From assembly GCF_026914265.1 (NCBI RefSeq), contig NC_069135.1, forward strand, positions 10,576,887 to 10,640,886: DNA of 64,000 nucleotides, read 5' to 3'. The notes under the pieces were generated by a model. The model searched no databases. It saw only the letters and a list, made by a program, of their open reading frames with translations, and had not been told where the DNA came from. This document shows positions 13,901 through 28,900 of the stretch, piece by piece (position 1 is the first letter of the stretch; every line of letters begins with the position of its first letter). This DNA comes from Mya arenaria (taxonomy: Eukaryota; Mollusca; Bivalvia; Myida; Myidae). The position numbers were made by a program, and so were the translations under genes.

Positions 13901-16900
13901 TAATAACAATTATGAAACTAATACAATAACATAGACAAATAAAAAAATATCAAAATTAACCCTTATACATTGTAACAAGAGCTGTCACAGAGACAGCACG
14001 CTCGACTATTCCGCCGCTTTTCCATGTATAGATTGAAAAGTTTTGGCGAAACATGCATGGATCACTGTTAGATTAGATTTCAATGCAATACATGAAGTGC
14101 TGAGATATTTACATAAAGTCGAAAAAGGGGCATAATTTTGTCAAAATGCTTGGTAGAGTTACTTCCTCCCATGTACAGGTTGGGTGCATGATGGTGAACA
14201 AGCGTGCAAAGTTTCAAAGCCAGATGTCAATGGACTTTGAAAATATTTGAGGTGGTACGCAAACTTAAACGTAAATTCTAAGAAGAAAAAGGGGCACAAT
14301 TTTGTCAAAATGCTTGATACAGTTACCTCCTCCTGTGTAAAGGTTGGGGGCATGATGGTGAACAAGCATGCAAAGTTTCAAAGCCAGTTGTCAATGGACT
14401 TTGAAAATATTTGAGGTGGAACGCAAACTTTAACATAAATTCTAAGTAGAAAAAGGGGCATAATTCTGTCAAAATGCTTGATAGAGTTACCTCCTCCTGT
14501 GTACAGGTTGGGGGCATATTTCAATGGACTTTGAAAATATTTGGGTGGTACACAAACTCTTACAAAAACTTTAACATAAGTGGTTACGCCGACGCTAGGG
14601 TGACTAGGATAGCTCTCCTTATTCTTCGAATAGTCGAGCTAAAAAGCACAGCTTAGCAAAAGATAGCATTTATTTTAGCCTCCCTAAACAATTTAGATGG
14701 CCAAACCAAACTAGAATAGGTACAGCTATACCATTGGTGGGGACATTGAGCATTATTAGTCATTTGTATAGGTTATTTTAAAGGTCCTTTTTACTATTAT
14801 AAGACCCCCTTACGCTTATTGCAGTTCATTAATACAGTCATTGTCTCTGGTAAATTAAAGTCTACAGGGAATGTACAACTGTGTGTTCTAAGCATGAATG
14901 AAATAAACTGCACAGGTGTAATATAGTGCCAAACAACATGTCAGTAAGTGAATAAAGTCTTTTAGTGAATGTACTTGAACAGTTCCACGTGAACAAATGT
15001 ACAACATTCACGCATTTACCATTACGCTAATGTAACTGCTTAATAAGTACATGAGAGTAAAAAAAGAAATGTTATCACGAAAATAATCAGCAAAACACTA
15101 GCTGTCACAAAGACAGCGTGATCCACTATTCCGCAGCTTTTAAGTTCAAGGATTGCTAAGTTTTGGTAAAACATACACGAATCACTATAAAATTAGAATT
15201 TATGTAAAACCTTAAACGGAATTTCTAAGTCTAACAATTAATGGCCATAATTTGCATTATATGCAAAATAGAGTTATCTAATTTGATTTATCAAGTAGGT
15301 TGAATAGTTGGGAACACATGTCTAATGTTTTACAATCTCATTAAAATCAGATCCCCAATACGTGCTTCACGACGTTACGCTATGTAATGAAATGAAGTGA
15401 ACATCACGATATGATTTTAATGAGATTGAATGTTTTATTGCAATACATCTTAAATGGGTTAACATGCTAAACCTTAAACTGAATTTCTAAGTCAATCAAT
15501 AAATGGCCATAATTTGCATTATATGACAAAAATAGTTACCTAACATAATTATTTAAGGAGGTGGGATGGCTAAGTATTATTGTATAAGGTCTCAATGCAA
15601 TGCATCAAGTAGTTCCTAAGATATTAATATATGTGTGCTTACATTAAACCCTTAACCAGAATGCCTAAAATGAATAATGGAGCCATATTTAGCATTATAT
15701 GCAAAATAGAATTGTCTAACTTGGTTAATTATGTAAGGTGGGAATAAATGTCCGAAGTTCCAATGGAATGCATGACGTATTTGCTGGGATATTGGCCAAG
15801 ATGTGGCTACATGCATAACTATTAACGTTAACCAGAAGTCAAATAATTTCTAAAGGCCATAATTTGCATTATAATTATGCAAAATAGAGTTATCTAACTT
15901 GGTTATTGAAGTAAGTTGGATGGTTGAGTACTGCTGTATAAGGTAGCAATGCAATACCCCCAGTAATGCTGAGACATTTACTATATAATGTAGTTACATG
16001 CAAAACCTTCACCAGAATTTATAAGGAGAATATTAAAGGGCCATAATTTCCATTATATGCAAAATAGAGTAATCTGACTCGATTAGGAGGTTAGATGATT
16101 GGATGGATGTATACTGTTGTATAAAGTCTAAAAATTTAATACATAACATAGTTGCTGAGATATTAACCTATGTGTGCTTTCATGCAAAACCTCACACAGA
16201 ATTTCTAAGTTGAATGATAAAGGGTCGTAATAATATGTTAAATTGAGTTATTTAACTGCATTAATGAAGTAGGTTGAATAGTTGGGAATACATTTCTAAA
16301 GATTTAATGCAATAAATGATCAATTGCCGAGATAATGACGAAGAGATGCTTAAATGCAAAACCTTAACCTAGTGTGACGCTGACACAAGGGTGACTACAA
16401 TAGCTCTGCAATATTCTTGGAATAGTCAAGCTAAAAACTAGTAAATAAATGTGTTATCAAGTATATTATCTTTGAGCATAATTACTGTGTTTAAATAACA
16501 AATATTTGTTTATGTAGAAGTTAAAAAGAAAAGACAAACACATACCTGTTCCTAACTCTGTGAAAATCAAGCTAAAATGCAAGAAAAAACAAGTAAACAG
16601 CATGCCTAATAAGTGGAAGATGAGATATGACTTTGCAGAAACAAGATTCCTTTCCAACTCAAAAAGATTAAAGACTGAAATGAATTTACTTTGACTTCAA
16701 GCTGAATGTGATATCTTCTTTCTTAATAATGGCAATTTATTTACCAAAAATGTATTTTGGAAAGAGAAAATAATTATGGCTGAATCTAAAACCACAGACA
16801 CCGATGGTGTTCTAATTAACATAGTGGTAGATTTTAATAAACCAGAGTATATGGAAAGAATGCCAACGCTTGACTGTCATTGTTTTTCATTCTAAAAAGG

Positions 16901-19900
16901 GACATAACTCAACAATTACCAAAGTCAGAGTTAATGGCCTTGCTACTCATGTGTGCATTGTCTCTGGCAGCATGACGTTTTGGTGTTAAGGCCAAGGTTA
17001 AGTTTTCTGAACCAAGGCTATGACAATACCTTGACTTTTTTCTTTCAAAAAACGGACAAGCGACAAATCATTGACATACTCTGTTCCAGAGAGAGTTTGC
17101 CTGTGTGATGACCTTCCAGGAGCGACAGACACATGCACATCGGGCCAGGTCTGCTACATCCACGTATCGGAAAATCTGAAAAACAAAGGCATGATACAGA
17201 AAAGGTCAGTCTGTAAAACATTGTCATTTTAGAAAGTTCAATAATTATGTCAACTTATTACATAAGTCGTTACTGTTAAATATCTTGGCACACTGATTTA
17301 ATAAGCTCAATCTAGAGAGCTTGAGGACTTTAAGTCATGACCATTAACTTTGATCCTATATAATTATCTATTATGACAAGAGAAAACAGGTTTGGAGGTA
17401 ACAAAACATAATTATGCAATAATGCACATGGATTGTGATGTACTTCATTTTCCTACAGTATTTTGGGGTTGACTAAGTGCCAACAGATGCACTACCTCAT
17501 CTCAGTATGTACCCTTTATGCCTGTATACTCCTAACCTCTCACACAAATGAGTATCGATCAGTTCCCTGTCTCCCTCTTACTCCAACCTTACCCCACAAG
17601 GCCTGGTATTTACACTGGTTACCTGTATGTAGATCCCTTATGGCAAGATGGAAAAGGATTCGTATGTTTCCAGTTTTCACTCCTTTTCAACACACACCTC
17701 CCCACCCCACCCCGAGTACATAACAGGGCCTGATATTCATGTCTGGTTACCTGTATGGCAACCTTTCATTGCAGGTTAGAGATGGAATCCTGTGATTCAT
17801 GTGTTCACCCGACCCCAAGTACATAACAGGGCCTAGTATTGACGGTAGTTAACTCTATAGTAACCTCTCAATGCAGGATAAGGGAGTTCCTAGCCTCACC
17901 AGTTCCATCTCTTCTACCTCCCACATCACCCAAAACCCACACACACCATGGTATTTACATTGGTTACATGTATTGCAACCTTTAATGGAAGGTTGGAGAT
18001 GGAGTTCGCTGCCTCACTGGTTTTCTGTTTTCTCTCCCTCCCAACCCACTGCACATCCAAGTACAAGTACTGTGCCTGAAGTTTACACCAGTATAGCAAC
18101 CTTTCAATGCAGGTAAGAGATGGAGTTTCTAACCTCACAAGTTCCGTCTCTTCTACCTCCCATCACACCCCAAGCCCTCCCACCCCACTGAACATGTACA
18201 TGTAAGGGGTCTTGTATTCACATTGGTAACCTGCATGGCAACCTTGCAATGCAGACTAGAGATGGAGTTTGTAGCCTTACCAGTTCCATCTTCTTGCCCC
18301 ACCTAAATCCTTCCCTCCCCCCACTGAACATGTACTTGTTCCTGTATGTTACATGTTACATGTTACCTGTATGGCAACCTTTCTTGGCAGGTTGGAGATA
18401 GAGTCCCGTGCCTCACCAGTTCCCTGTCCAAAAGCATCATCATCCTCCATGTTCTCTCCACGCTCCAGTCGCTGGGAACCAGACACAATAAATGTTAGAT
18501 CACATGGTGGGGTTTGTGGTTAGCAGTCAGTACAGTAATGTGGTAGAATTATTACGAACGGTTTAAATGAGGTGGAGAACATAATTGAAATTAATGGTTA
18601 GCTATTGACATTTTATAGAAATATCAGTTAAAAAAACCTTCAATTTATTATTATAAAAATACACACAATAGTTCTTTATATTTAAAACTTTTTACAAAAA
18701 AAAACAATTACTGATGGTCAGGTAACAACTTACTAACGCGGCCAATTAAGAACATTTCATCATTCTTAAGTTTTAAGGATACTTAAACTTATTCACCAAT
18801 ATGAAAGTCTATTTGCTTCAATCAGATTTCTTAATTTCAGGATTACACTAATGCTACAAATAACAGTCATTAAACAAGTTCATTTTTATAAGAGAATATG
18901 GTGAAAAATTCAAAACCGATGTTTGAAATAATGAGAATTCTTATTGAAATCAAGAATTGGAATACAATTTCAATATGCATACACATGTACAACCATGCAA
19001 CCACACACATGATTATTATACTGAAACACATGCTAAATCGGCACCAAGCAAACAAAACATACAAAAATATAAACACTTAATTATGACCAAACATGCAAAA
19101 AATACAAAGCAATTTATAATTGACATTCAACTACCTTAAACACTTAGATAATATTGTGTTAGAAGATACAGCTATGTTTTTGTTTTACAGTATAGAAATC
19201 ATGAGGTTATCTAGTTCCAGTATGACCACAATGTTCCTGTTACTAGCCACTTACATACCGGACCAGTTAGTCCATACCCATTTAGGAATATTCTCAATCA
19301 AAAACCGCCAACGTTCTGTCTTTTAGGTTTTTAAAATGACGTAAAATTTTGAATACAAACAGTAGTACTACCAACCTAAATTTTGATGAAAAAAACATTG
19401 ATATTGATTTAATTTTTATTTCTTAAAATTGAAAGGTACCCCTTCTTATGGAATGAGGTAGAAAATTGACTGGTACAGTACCCTCTCACAGAATGAGGTT
19501 AACCACTGACTGGTACCCTCACTCACAAAATGAGATAGAAGAGTGACTGGTACCCAACTCAGGGAATGAGGAAGAAAATTAACTGGGCCTCTCATAAAAT
19601 TAAGTATGATTTAAACTACAATCTATGGCATTGTCAAACTTAAAGCAGCAGTGAAAATCTACAAGCCCTAAGAGAGGTACATTATACACATTGAGATCTT
19701 TGTTAATTTATATAGTTTCAACATAACATTGGCGGTGTGATACTCTACATGGTCGGTGGAAGCACCTGGCAGACACGGCAATCTTACACTTGTCTACCCT
19801 ACATAGTGCTAGAATATTGACAACTTTCAGGTGTATTATATCCAACCTTTATACTTAATGAATCTTGTACTGATTTGGAAAATACAAGTCTTTCCACGTG

Positions 19901-22900
19901 TATTTAATATCATACTGTCAATCATGTACATTGTTTTCATTGCAACATTATATATTAGTTCATTATATATATATATATATACCCCGGTATATGTGAATTA
20001 TGTTCGTTTCCAAACAGTTATACATCAGATTTCTTTGCTCTGTATGTATAATACACAGATTGCAATATTCTAGGTTTAAAACAGTTTTATGCTTATCTAA
20101 AGCTAGGTTTTTCTTTTTTTTCATTTCATTCTTTTTTACGATGTATTGGAAACATGCATAATATGAATCAGGTGTCAAAAAATTGTGAATTTAACAAGAT
20201 GGATATAATACCAATATCATTCTGATACATTATATGCTATATTGCATACATCATCGTTAAGCTATATGGAAATATATTTGTCATAATTACCCGTAAGTTG
20301 ATCTAATTGAAAGGATAACAAAAAGCGTTACACAATTCAACAAAATGAAGAGTGCATGAATTTACTGTTCTAAAAATAATAGTACACATAACTTACTCTA
20401 AAGGGAGGTGCATCTTTTTCTACCTAATAAAGCCCGTGACCTGGCATGAGCAGTTTCCACAATTACTAGAAATTTGATCATATGACTGATAGGTCTAAAA
20501 GGGCCTCACTCTGATATCGAAAAAAAATGTTGCATGAAATGTGAACAAATTTTTGTTACAATGATAAAACATCGTCTTATTTAAAAAAGAGCTCTAATTT
20601 TAACAATTATTTACAAATGTGACAGATAATGCTCCATTTTGCTAAAGGGCTTTTGAAACACTATTGAAAACTGAGTGAGTTAATGCTTGGATTTACAGAA
20701 GTCTGTTTTAATGAGTATCTGTCAGTGGCTGTTTGGGGTTTGGTAATTACAGTAGGTTAAATAACTAAATTTCAACAGTCAACAAAAATTGTTACCAACT
20801 TAAATTTGTGAGCGAGTCCCTTTTAAAAGATAAGAAGGAATTCATAATCATTTATGTAACTTATGAAGGCAAAGTTAGAACAAGCATCCATTTTTATCCC
20901 TTCTCAGTAAAGATTATCAACTGCTCATGCTCAATGACAAAGGCTGTCATGGGTACATTTTTCTACTTTGGGAAATCAAAGTACCAAAGGAAACGAGGAA
21001 AACTGTGTAAAACAATTAAAAGATTATGAAATAAAGATGCTGTTTTCATTTAATCTGTATTTCTGTCACACAAGACAAGAACGTAATAAAAAAGCGATAT
21101 ATTAAATAAAAGCAAAACCTGATTATGAATGTCAAAAGCTGAAACCAAGTCACTCCATTCATCATTGTAGTTAGCACTGCATATTTTAAGATATTCTTGA
21201 CAATATGAACAGATCATGCTTAACATCAGGCTTATGTTCATAGAAGGGCTTGAGTTTACTGAAAACCCACCACATCAGAAAACCTCCAAGAAAACAGAAA
21301 CAAAGCTGGTCCCAATTTTTCGAAAGTTCTAACCAGCTTAATAAGCTAAGCCCATTCAGCCAAATTTATTACTTCATCTTGATTTTGCTTTAAAATAATT
21401 CATTGTGATTATCATAAAGATAATTTCAATTAATGGTCCAAAACTCTATTTGTAAGTTTTACACAAATGATACAAAAACAAAAACAGTGATCTCAGCTTA
21501 ATCCTGATATAAGGGACTTACAATGTTTCAAGAAATTGGTGCCTGTATGTCTTCTTTAACAGATCTTTTTTTCAAATAGTATTTATAAAAAATTCAGTTA
21601 TGTTGTGAGACAAATATTATAAAGAAAGACCTTCACAAGCAGATGCCAACGCTTGCCTTTCCATCTTAGTTGGCCACCAAGTGGTGTTTCATTGTTTAAG
21701 CCAGAGTGATTGGCCTTGTTACAAATATGCACATCATTGGGAACAGATGTGTGAAATTTCATGCAATTCCTTTAAGAGACTCTTAGATATATCTGAGGTT
21801 AAAGTTTGTGAACATTTATTGATGATAACAATGTCAACACTGAAAACACCAAGACTATGATAATATCATGACTAATTTTCAACAGACAAGCTTATAAAAT
21901 CATTATGTTTTCTCTGTTTTCTGGAGGTTTTAAGGACATCCTGAGCTAATTCAGGGTTAGGAACTGCAGATACCAAAACTTCACAGTATATACCAGGGTC
22001 ATCTGTGAAAGAAAAGGCTTATCATGAAAGTTATGAATAATGGACAGAATATTTTCACTGTCCCGTGAATATTCAAATCTTTCTCAGAAAGGTTCTACAA
22101 ACCGTCATCAAAGAAACGAAGATGCACACAACAGTAATAAATCAAAGTGCTAAACTTCAGAAAAAATGCACACAAATAAATGGTTGCATAACATGAAATG
22201 ACAAAACATAAATCTGTAATAGTGTCATCATGCTATAATACCCACTTGAAGTCCCATCTACTTGTGCACAAAAAAATTAAAAAAATTAATGCATAGATCT
22301 TCAATAGTTATTTTTTCCAAATTATTTCAAAAATTCTTACCAATGGAATACAAGAGAATTCCAAAATATAAGTTCTACCTGTGTTTACTTTTTTATAAGA
22401 TTACAGTCATCGAAATTAGACTCTTGGATGAACAAGCCCGAACTCTTGTTTTATTGCATGGAATCATATTTATGAACAAGCCCTGCTAAATAAAATTCAG
22501 AATTTGAGCAGGCCCGGAAGACATTTTACCAGAGCAGGGCATGCGGGCTTGTGCTAATTTCGACCACTGAGTTTACTGTTTTTAGAAATTTTAAAAGAAC
22601 TCTATCAATTGTATTTGTGTTTCAGAGTGCACCCCACATTTCACACATGTACCTCTACAAGACAGAAAAACTGTTACCCCCTGTCAGAATGAAAAATATC
22701 ATCAATGGCAAATGGACATAAGATCATATGTTAAGATCAAATGTCCTTGGAAACAACCTCATGGCAATTCAGTAACCATTTTTAGCAATTTTGCATCTGA
22801 TATCATTAAAAAACTCAAAGAATACTCAAAGTAATACTTCCATAATTATGGAAAATTCTTATTTTTTAATTTAAACTATGGCTTCTTTCCAGAACAGTTG

Positions 22901-25900
22901 CTTAGTTGTTTTCTTTTTTTAGATGAAATTTTTAGTTGTCAAGAACACATAACTACAGTATAAAGCATATGATAAAGATGATTTTCAAGGACATTCAATA
23001 AGTATATTTATAAGTAAATACATATTATAATTAATAATCTGTTTATTCTACAAGAAACTACTAAACTCTGCATGAAACAATGCCAATGAGATCCCCAAAC
23101 AGTAGAATATTTGACAAAAACCAAAGATCTGAGTAAATGTTGAAATAAGACCATAAAGGTGCATACAGAGCCTGAAATATCAAGGGTTACAGGAAACTAG
23201 AAGACCATACCTCAAAATATTCCCGCTGTCGTCGAGCATCCAAGGTGTGTGAATGCCAAGCCTCAAAAATCACTCGTCCAATGGACACGTTTAGAACATG
23301 GGATATCTTCTGGTATGCCACTGCAAAATAAAATTGTTGTTTGTGTCCTCATATCAAATTTAATTCCGCGTTAATTCCAAATAATTTTGAAAATATGTTA
23401 TACTGTGACAACAGCAAGGAATACACTTTCTGACTTATGTATTCATTTTTATATACATTATTTTCTGCTCTTCATATGTACATGCACTCTTTTTAAATCA
23501 CACAATAAAGGTTTAACTCCATATTTATTGTGATTTGTATGTTTAGTCTTACTTGCTTGTCTTCCCTTCCTGTACTTGACCCATTCCTAAAAAGAAAGTA
23601 GGTTCTCTAGTTAGGAAAACTAAATATTTACAATATTAAAACTTTAAATGCTCTTTCCTACATTTCCCCCAGGTTTTTTCCACACTAGGCAAAACTAAAA
23701 CTATAAAATAAAGTTAATTTAAAATTTTATACATATTAATCCATAAAAAAAACTGAAAAAGCATGATGGATAAAGTTACTGAAGTTTGAAATTTTGTTCC
23801 ATATTTCAACTAAATCTAAACATAAATGACCTTTTTGGCCATAAAATATTGATTATAAAAACAAATTTGGTAAAATGAATAAGTATTCTTTCTCTACTCA
23901 TAATTGTCTTTCAAATGATACAAAATTAATATGGGGTCACTATACATCCAAAAGTTTATATGATTGTCTATTGGATCCCATGTAATGAACATTGAAAAGA
24001 TATGTGTCTTTGATTCTCGTAATTACTGATATAGAAGTTTTATGATTCATCTAAATATATTTAGCATGCTTCATTGAATCCTTAAGTAAGATTTGTTTTT
24101 AGAGATACACAACCCTGCTTGAATACCCAGATAAAAGGGCTACCCCACCCCCGACTTACGATCCACTCATCGAGGTAGAGTTTGAGTGTCCTGTGTGAGT
24201 GGAATGTGGTGGCTCGCGTCATCTTTTCCTCCATGTCTAACCTCTTACGCTTCTTTCGCAGGTAGTACTGCATCCAAGAGCTGTATAAAAAAAACGTAAG
24301 AATCATTTGAAAGGAGGGTAAGGTTTAAGGGGAAAGCAGCAGTGGGACAACAAAAACTAGGGAGTCAACAAAAACTATTAACTCTACATAAGATGTCATC
24401 CTGTGAATTTTATTTAATTGACATGCCTTACACAGTGTATCTCATTTGAATACATTATATGTATTTAACACTCATGTTTGATGAACTATTATTTGTTATA
24501 ACTACTGTTAAACCAAGATGTCATGCACTGAGAGTTGGTTACAATATAATGGTTGTAATGTATAGGTGTCTGGACTAGATTTTGCTAACATTAAAAATTG
24601 CAAATACAGTGTTATATACACGTAGTAATTAAGGTATACTATATTGATGACTTTACAAAACTTCAACATCATATTCTTATGAAACGTTAACACATTAGTT
24701 GCTATTGTTTCAATATACATTCACTGCCCCTTAGACGCAAAATAAGAGATGTTTGTAAAACATGTATGATCTCCTTATGGCAGCCAATTGGTCATTTCAC
24801 ATTAAATGTATTAGGTGATTTAAAGTTTTGAAAAACACCCCTTTTAAGTTTAAGGATAGTACTCCTAGTTATTAGTATACAGTTGTTGCGTGGGCATTTG
24901 TGTTACAGTAAGTCAATCTTGTAACCTTGACCTTTGATTTGTTGATAAAAAAAATCAGTATGTGGTGTACAATAGGGATCTTCAGGTCATGACCAACCTC
25001 CCCAACAAGTTTGAGGGCAATAGGTCCAAGCTTTTTCTTTATATTGATTGGACAGGGTTTTTTCTGTTCAAGGTAACTACTTACCTTGACCTCCTGACCT
25101 TAAAGCCAATAGGAATCATCTACTGTTTATGACCAACCTCGCTACCAAGTTTGAAGACCTTAGGCCTAATATCTATGACCATGACCATTGATATTTCGAT
25201 GGAAAAATCAATAGGGGTCATCTGAGGGGTCATTCTCAAGTTATCAATCAAAAAAGGTTTGGTTTACTGACTGAACGATACATGCAAAACATTATACAGT
25301 CACTTCTTCTAAGGGAGGCATAAGAAAAAATATATTGTACTGTAAATTAATAGTGTATTTTAGTCCTAAATAATTAATGTGTGGTACATACCAGAAGGTG
25401 ACCTTCATGGACTTGGTGTTGTAGTGGAGGTAGGCCTTCTCATACATCTCTGGAGTCGGCTGTAATCATACCAGTATGTCATGCTTTACCACATGGCAAC
25501 ATGGGCAAGTACATAAACAAGTGGGTTTTTTATTTATGTAAAATTCACTGTGACATTTTGATGATGTAATTGTTATCAATTTTAATTCATAAAATTTTAC
25601 TTGGAGATCAAAGCTGACCTGCCTATCTGAAATAAAAGATAATAATGAAATAAATAATTATGGAAATGCCATAGGCTTTTAGAAATCATCTAAATCCATA
25701 CAATACAATCTCGTGGAAAGAGAAGGCAAGATGTGCGAGGCTATAGATGAAACTCAGTATATTTTTTTCCAGAATAAGAAAGTTCAATAAGATAAATCAG
25801 TTAATGTACTATTTTAAAAGGAATACTTCATTACTAAATAATTTACATTTGTGCTTTGAAATTCACAAAGAACTGCTTTGCATGAGCAAACTCATACCTT

Positions 25901-28900
25901 ATCTAGCAATATCAGAAAGCGCATTAAATAATATATACTTCTTAGCTCAAAAATGGTTGACAAGTTTTATTAATGCTGTGATTTCTTTTTCATAAAAACC
26001 TGGCAAACTAAGCCAATTTTTGTAAGCAAAAAAACTGTAAATATTTTTTTTAATATAAAGATGAAGACAATAAAATGGTAGTTGTAATTAATTTCTGATT
26101 TATATGAAGAAATAAAAAAATAAACAAAATGTGTTCAATGCAAAAGAAGAGTGCATAAAAAAGGAAAAATTCAAGTCAATTACTTTGCTAAAACCAGAAA
26201 AAAACTTTCAAATAAAATGAGTTGACTGCTTTACTATGAAACTACTTTGATTGTCTCCCTTGACATGAAAAAAATCAAATTCATGGTGGAAAATGGAAAT
26301 TTCATGTAAGCAAGTTCAAATCATTTACTTTTGTTACCTTATTGTTAATGGCAAAAACATTTGGTCAGGTTTATCTGATAAGCCTAATTTAGGAGTCAGA
26401 GTGAAAGTTGTTCAAAATATCTGAATACTAAGGTTCAACTAGCCAAATTTAGTCATTAGACCATTAAACTATAATAAATTATTCATCTAATAAATTATCT
26501 GATATTCAGAATACCGGTGTACAATTTTCAGTCCTTGAACTTAAGGAGAACTTACTAGAGAAACCTGACGAAGAAACAATAGTTACAATATAAATGATAG
26601 AACTTGCTCTGAATGGATCAAGTACAAATTTAAAATAACTAAACAAAATCTTGAAACATAATTGAAAAAATAGAAACAAAAACTATGAGCTTTGCAATAA
26701 AATGCCTCAAAATGAATAAACATTTCACGCAGTTACCTGGAGCAGGTGCAAAATACGCTTGGGAATCGGACCTTCCTTAAGACCATAACAAAAATATTGT
26801 CAGAAAATACAAATATTGGTAGGCAATATCCGAATCTATAAGATTGCAATATTTTCAGATCTACTGAAATACGACATAAACATAAAAAATCAATTAAGAA
26901 GCCAGAAGATTTATGTTTTGCGCAATTTTTCTAAGGCAGGACAAGAGCTGTCAAAGATATGTGACAAATGCCCCCAAATTTTCATTGTCAGAATGATAGC
27001 CATTTTATACACAGTGTAATATGAAGGAAATTTGAATATATAGCTGATGAATAAAACAAAAAAAGAGGCATGTGGACCTTAATCAAGATGGACAATTCTT
27101 TTATGAATAACAAATAAAATTTTGACACACATTTTGTGAACTTTGATTTCCAATGAAATCCCTATCTGACTTCTTTTGACCACTCAATGTGACTTTGACC
27201 TTTGGGGTGAGAGCACAAGCGCAAGGCATGACCAGTGATAGAGACTAGCTTTTGCATTGGATTCCATTGGACTACCTACTTTCAAATGTTAGTTGTCTGA
27301 TTCAAAGTATAGGAGCCTAATGTTAATGCCAAATAGAAAACATAAACTTAAATTTAAAAAAAAGAATCTCAGTGTTTTGATTTGCCTGTATACTTCGCTG
27401 ACCATGAATAGGCTGTGTGGAATAATTGAGGCATGTCTAAGGATAAGGATACGACCAATATTGAATACTGGCCCAGGCCTAAATTTAGGATTCTGGTGAT
27501 CTCATACTTCCTATAGTGTTGAACAGTGATGACGCACCTTCCTCAATTGTTACAACTTTGAAGTTTGATAAAACTCTGATTTATCGTGACAAACTTACAC
27601 CTGGGACACAAATTATTCCTTTGATGTCCATACATAGCTCCACTGACTAGTGTGGCCTTGACATTTGCAGTGAAAGCATGAATGCTATTTACAACACACC
27701 TTCCCATGATGCTCTACAATTATGTGAAGTTTGATAAAACTCTGATTAAAAGTGACAAGCTTCCAGCTGGGACACATATTATTCCCTTGAAGTTCCTATA
27801 AAGCTCCACTAATTAGCATGGCCTTGACCTTACTAGTGAAGGCATGAATGGTATTCACAACACACCTTCTCATGATGCTCTATAATTCTGTGAAGTTTGA
27901 TTGAAATTTGATCAAAAGGGACAGCAAAGACACAAATTATTGAAATGAACTCCTTATTAGGCTCCATTGACCACTTAGTGTTACCTGGACCTTTTTTGTG
28001 AAACACAAAAACACCTCCCCATGCCGCTCTACAATTCTTGAATTCCTGATTGAATGTAAAAAATTACAGCTGAAACCCAATCTATTCCTACTAGATCCCT
28101 GTTGGGTAATTAATTGACCATCTTAACCTTTGTGGTGAGAGCATGAATGCTACATGTGTATGTGTGACACATCTTCAAACACTGCTTTACAAACCAGTGA
28201 AATTTGATCAACATTACAGTTGGAACAATATTGTCAGACAGATGGATGGACAGGACAGTGTAACTGCTATAATAATGCCTCCATTCTTGGGCAATTAAAT
28301 ATGTATATATACATTAACTATCATACATAATGAAGTTTTTGCTGCCATTCTAATACAAACTTTTGACAGTATAAAATACTACATGTTTGTCAAAAATGAT
28401 ATAAAATGCCCCCAGTCCACATATGCAAAATCATAATCAAACTTCCAGAGCCTTCCTTGGTAGTGCATGGTTGGTCTTCTGATCAGATATCATATTACGT
28501 GTGCATACTTTTTAACACTTATTATTTTGTGGACTGCATCTGATGGTAATTGTGCATCTAGGACACTTGTCATTTAGTGCAGGTAGATCAGTTTATCTTT
28601 CATACCGGAGATCCATGTTGTGTTTCCAGAGAGAATTGCATCTTCTAGCACCCCCCCCCCCCCCCCCCATTGAAGATGAGACAAACAAAACAATGTGCCA
28701 GTTGATAATATTTAAGTATAAAGTTTTGATCAATTCAAATTATGACATTTTAAACACCGGGTAAATAATGTTCTAAAAACAATTCAAATTAAAAAAGTAT
28801 TCTATCCCTGAAAAAAATGTGATGTTTTATGTGACCTATTTGGCTTTAACTGTGATTTTAAGTCACTGAACGTATAGTATTATATATAAGTAAACACCGT

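Larger units (their letters stand above)
18480..23210. other. Large FBXL13-like intron
   Basis: Contains the minisatellite at 19435, the MITE at 21300 and dispersed-repeat relics at 20690-20790 (matches 9118-9180) and 21640-21900 (resembles 16855-17035, sharing TGCCAACGCTTG). No exon recognised. Confidence 0.45.

Noticed and set aside
17540-18140. Short overlapping plus-strand frames
   Set aside because: They run antisense through the decayed exon copies and CCACC-rich spacers.
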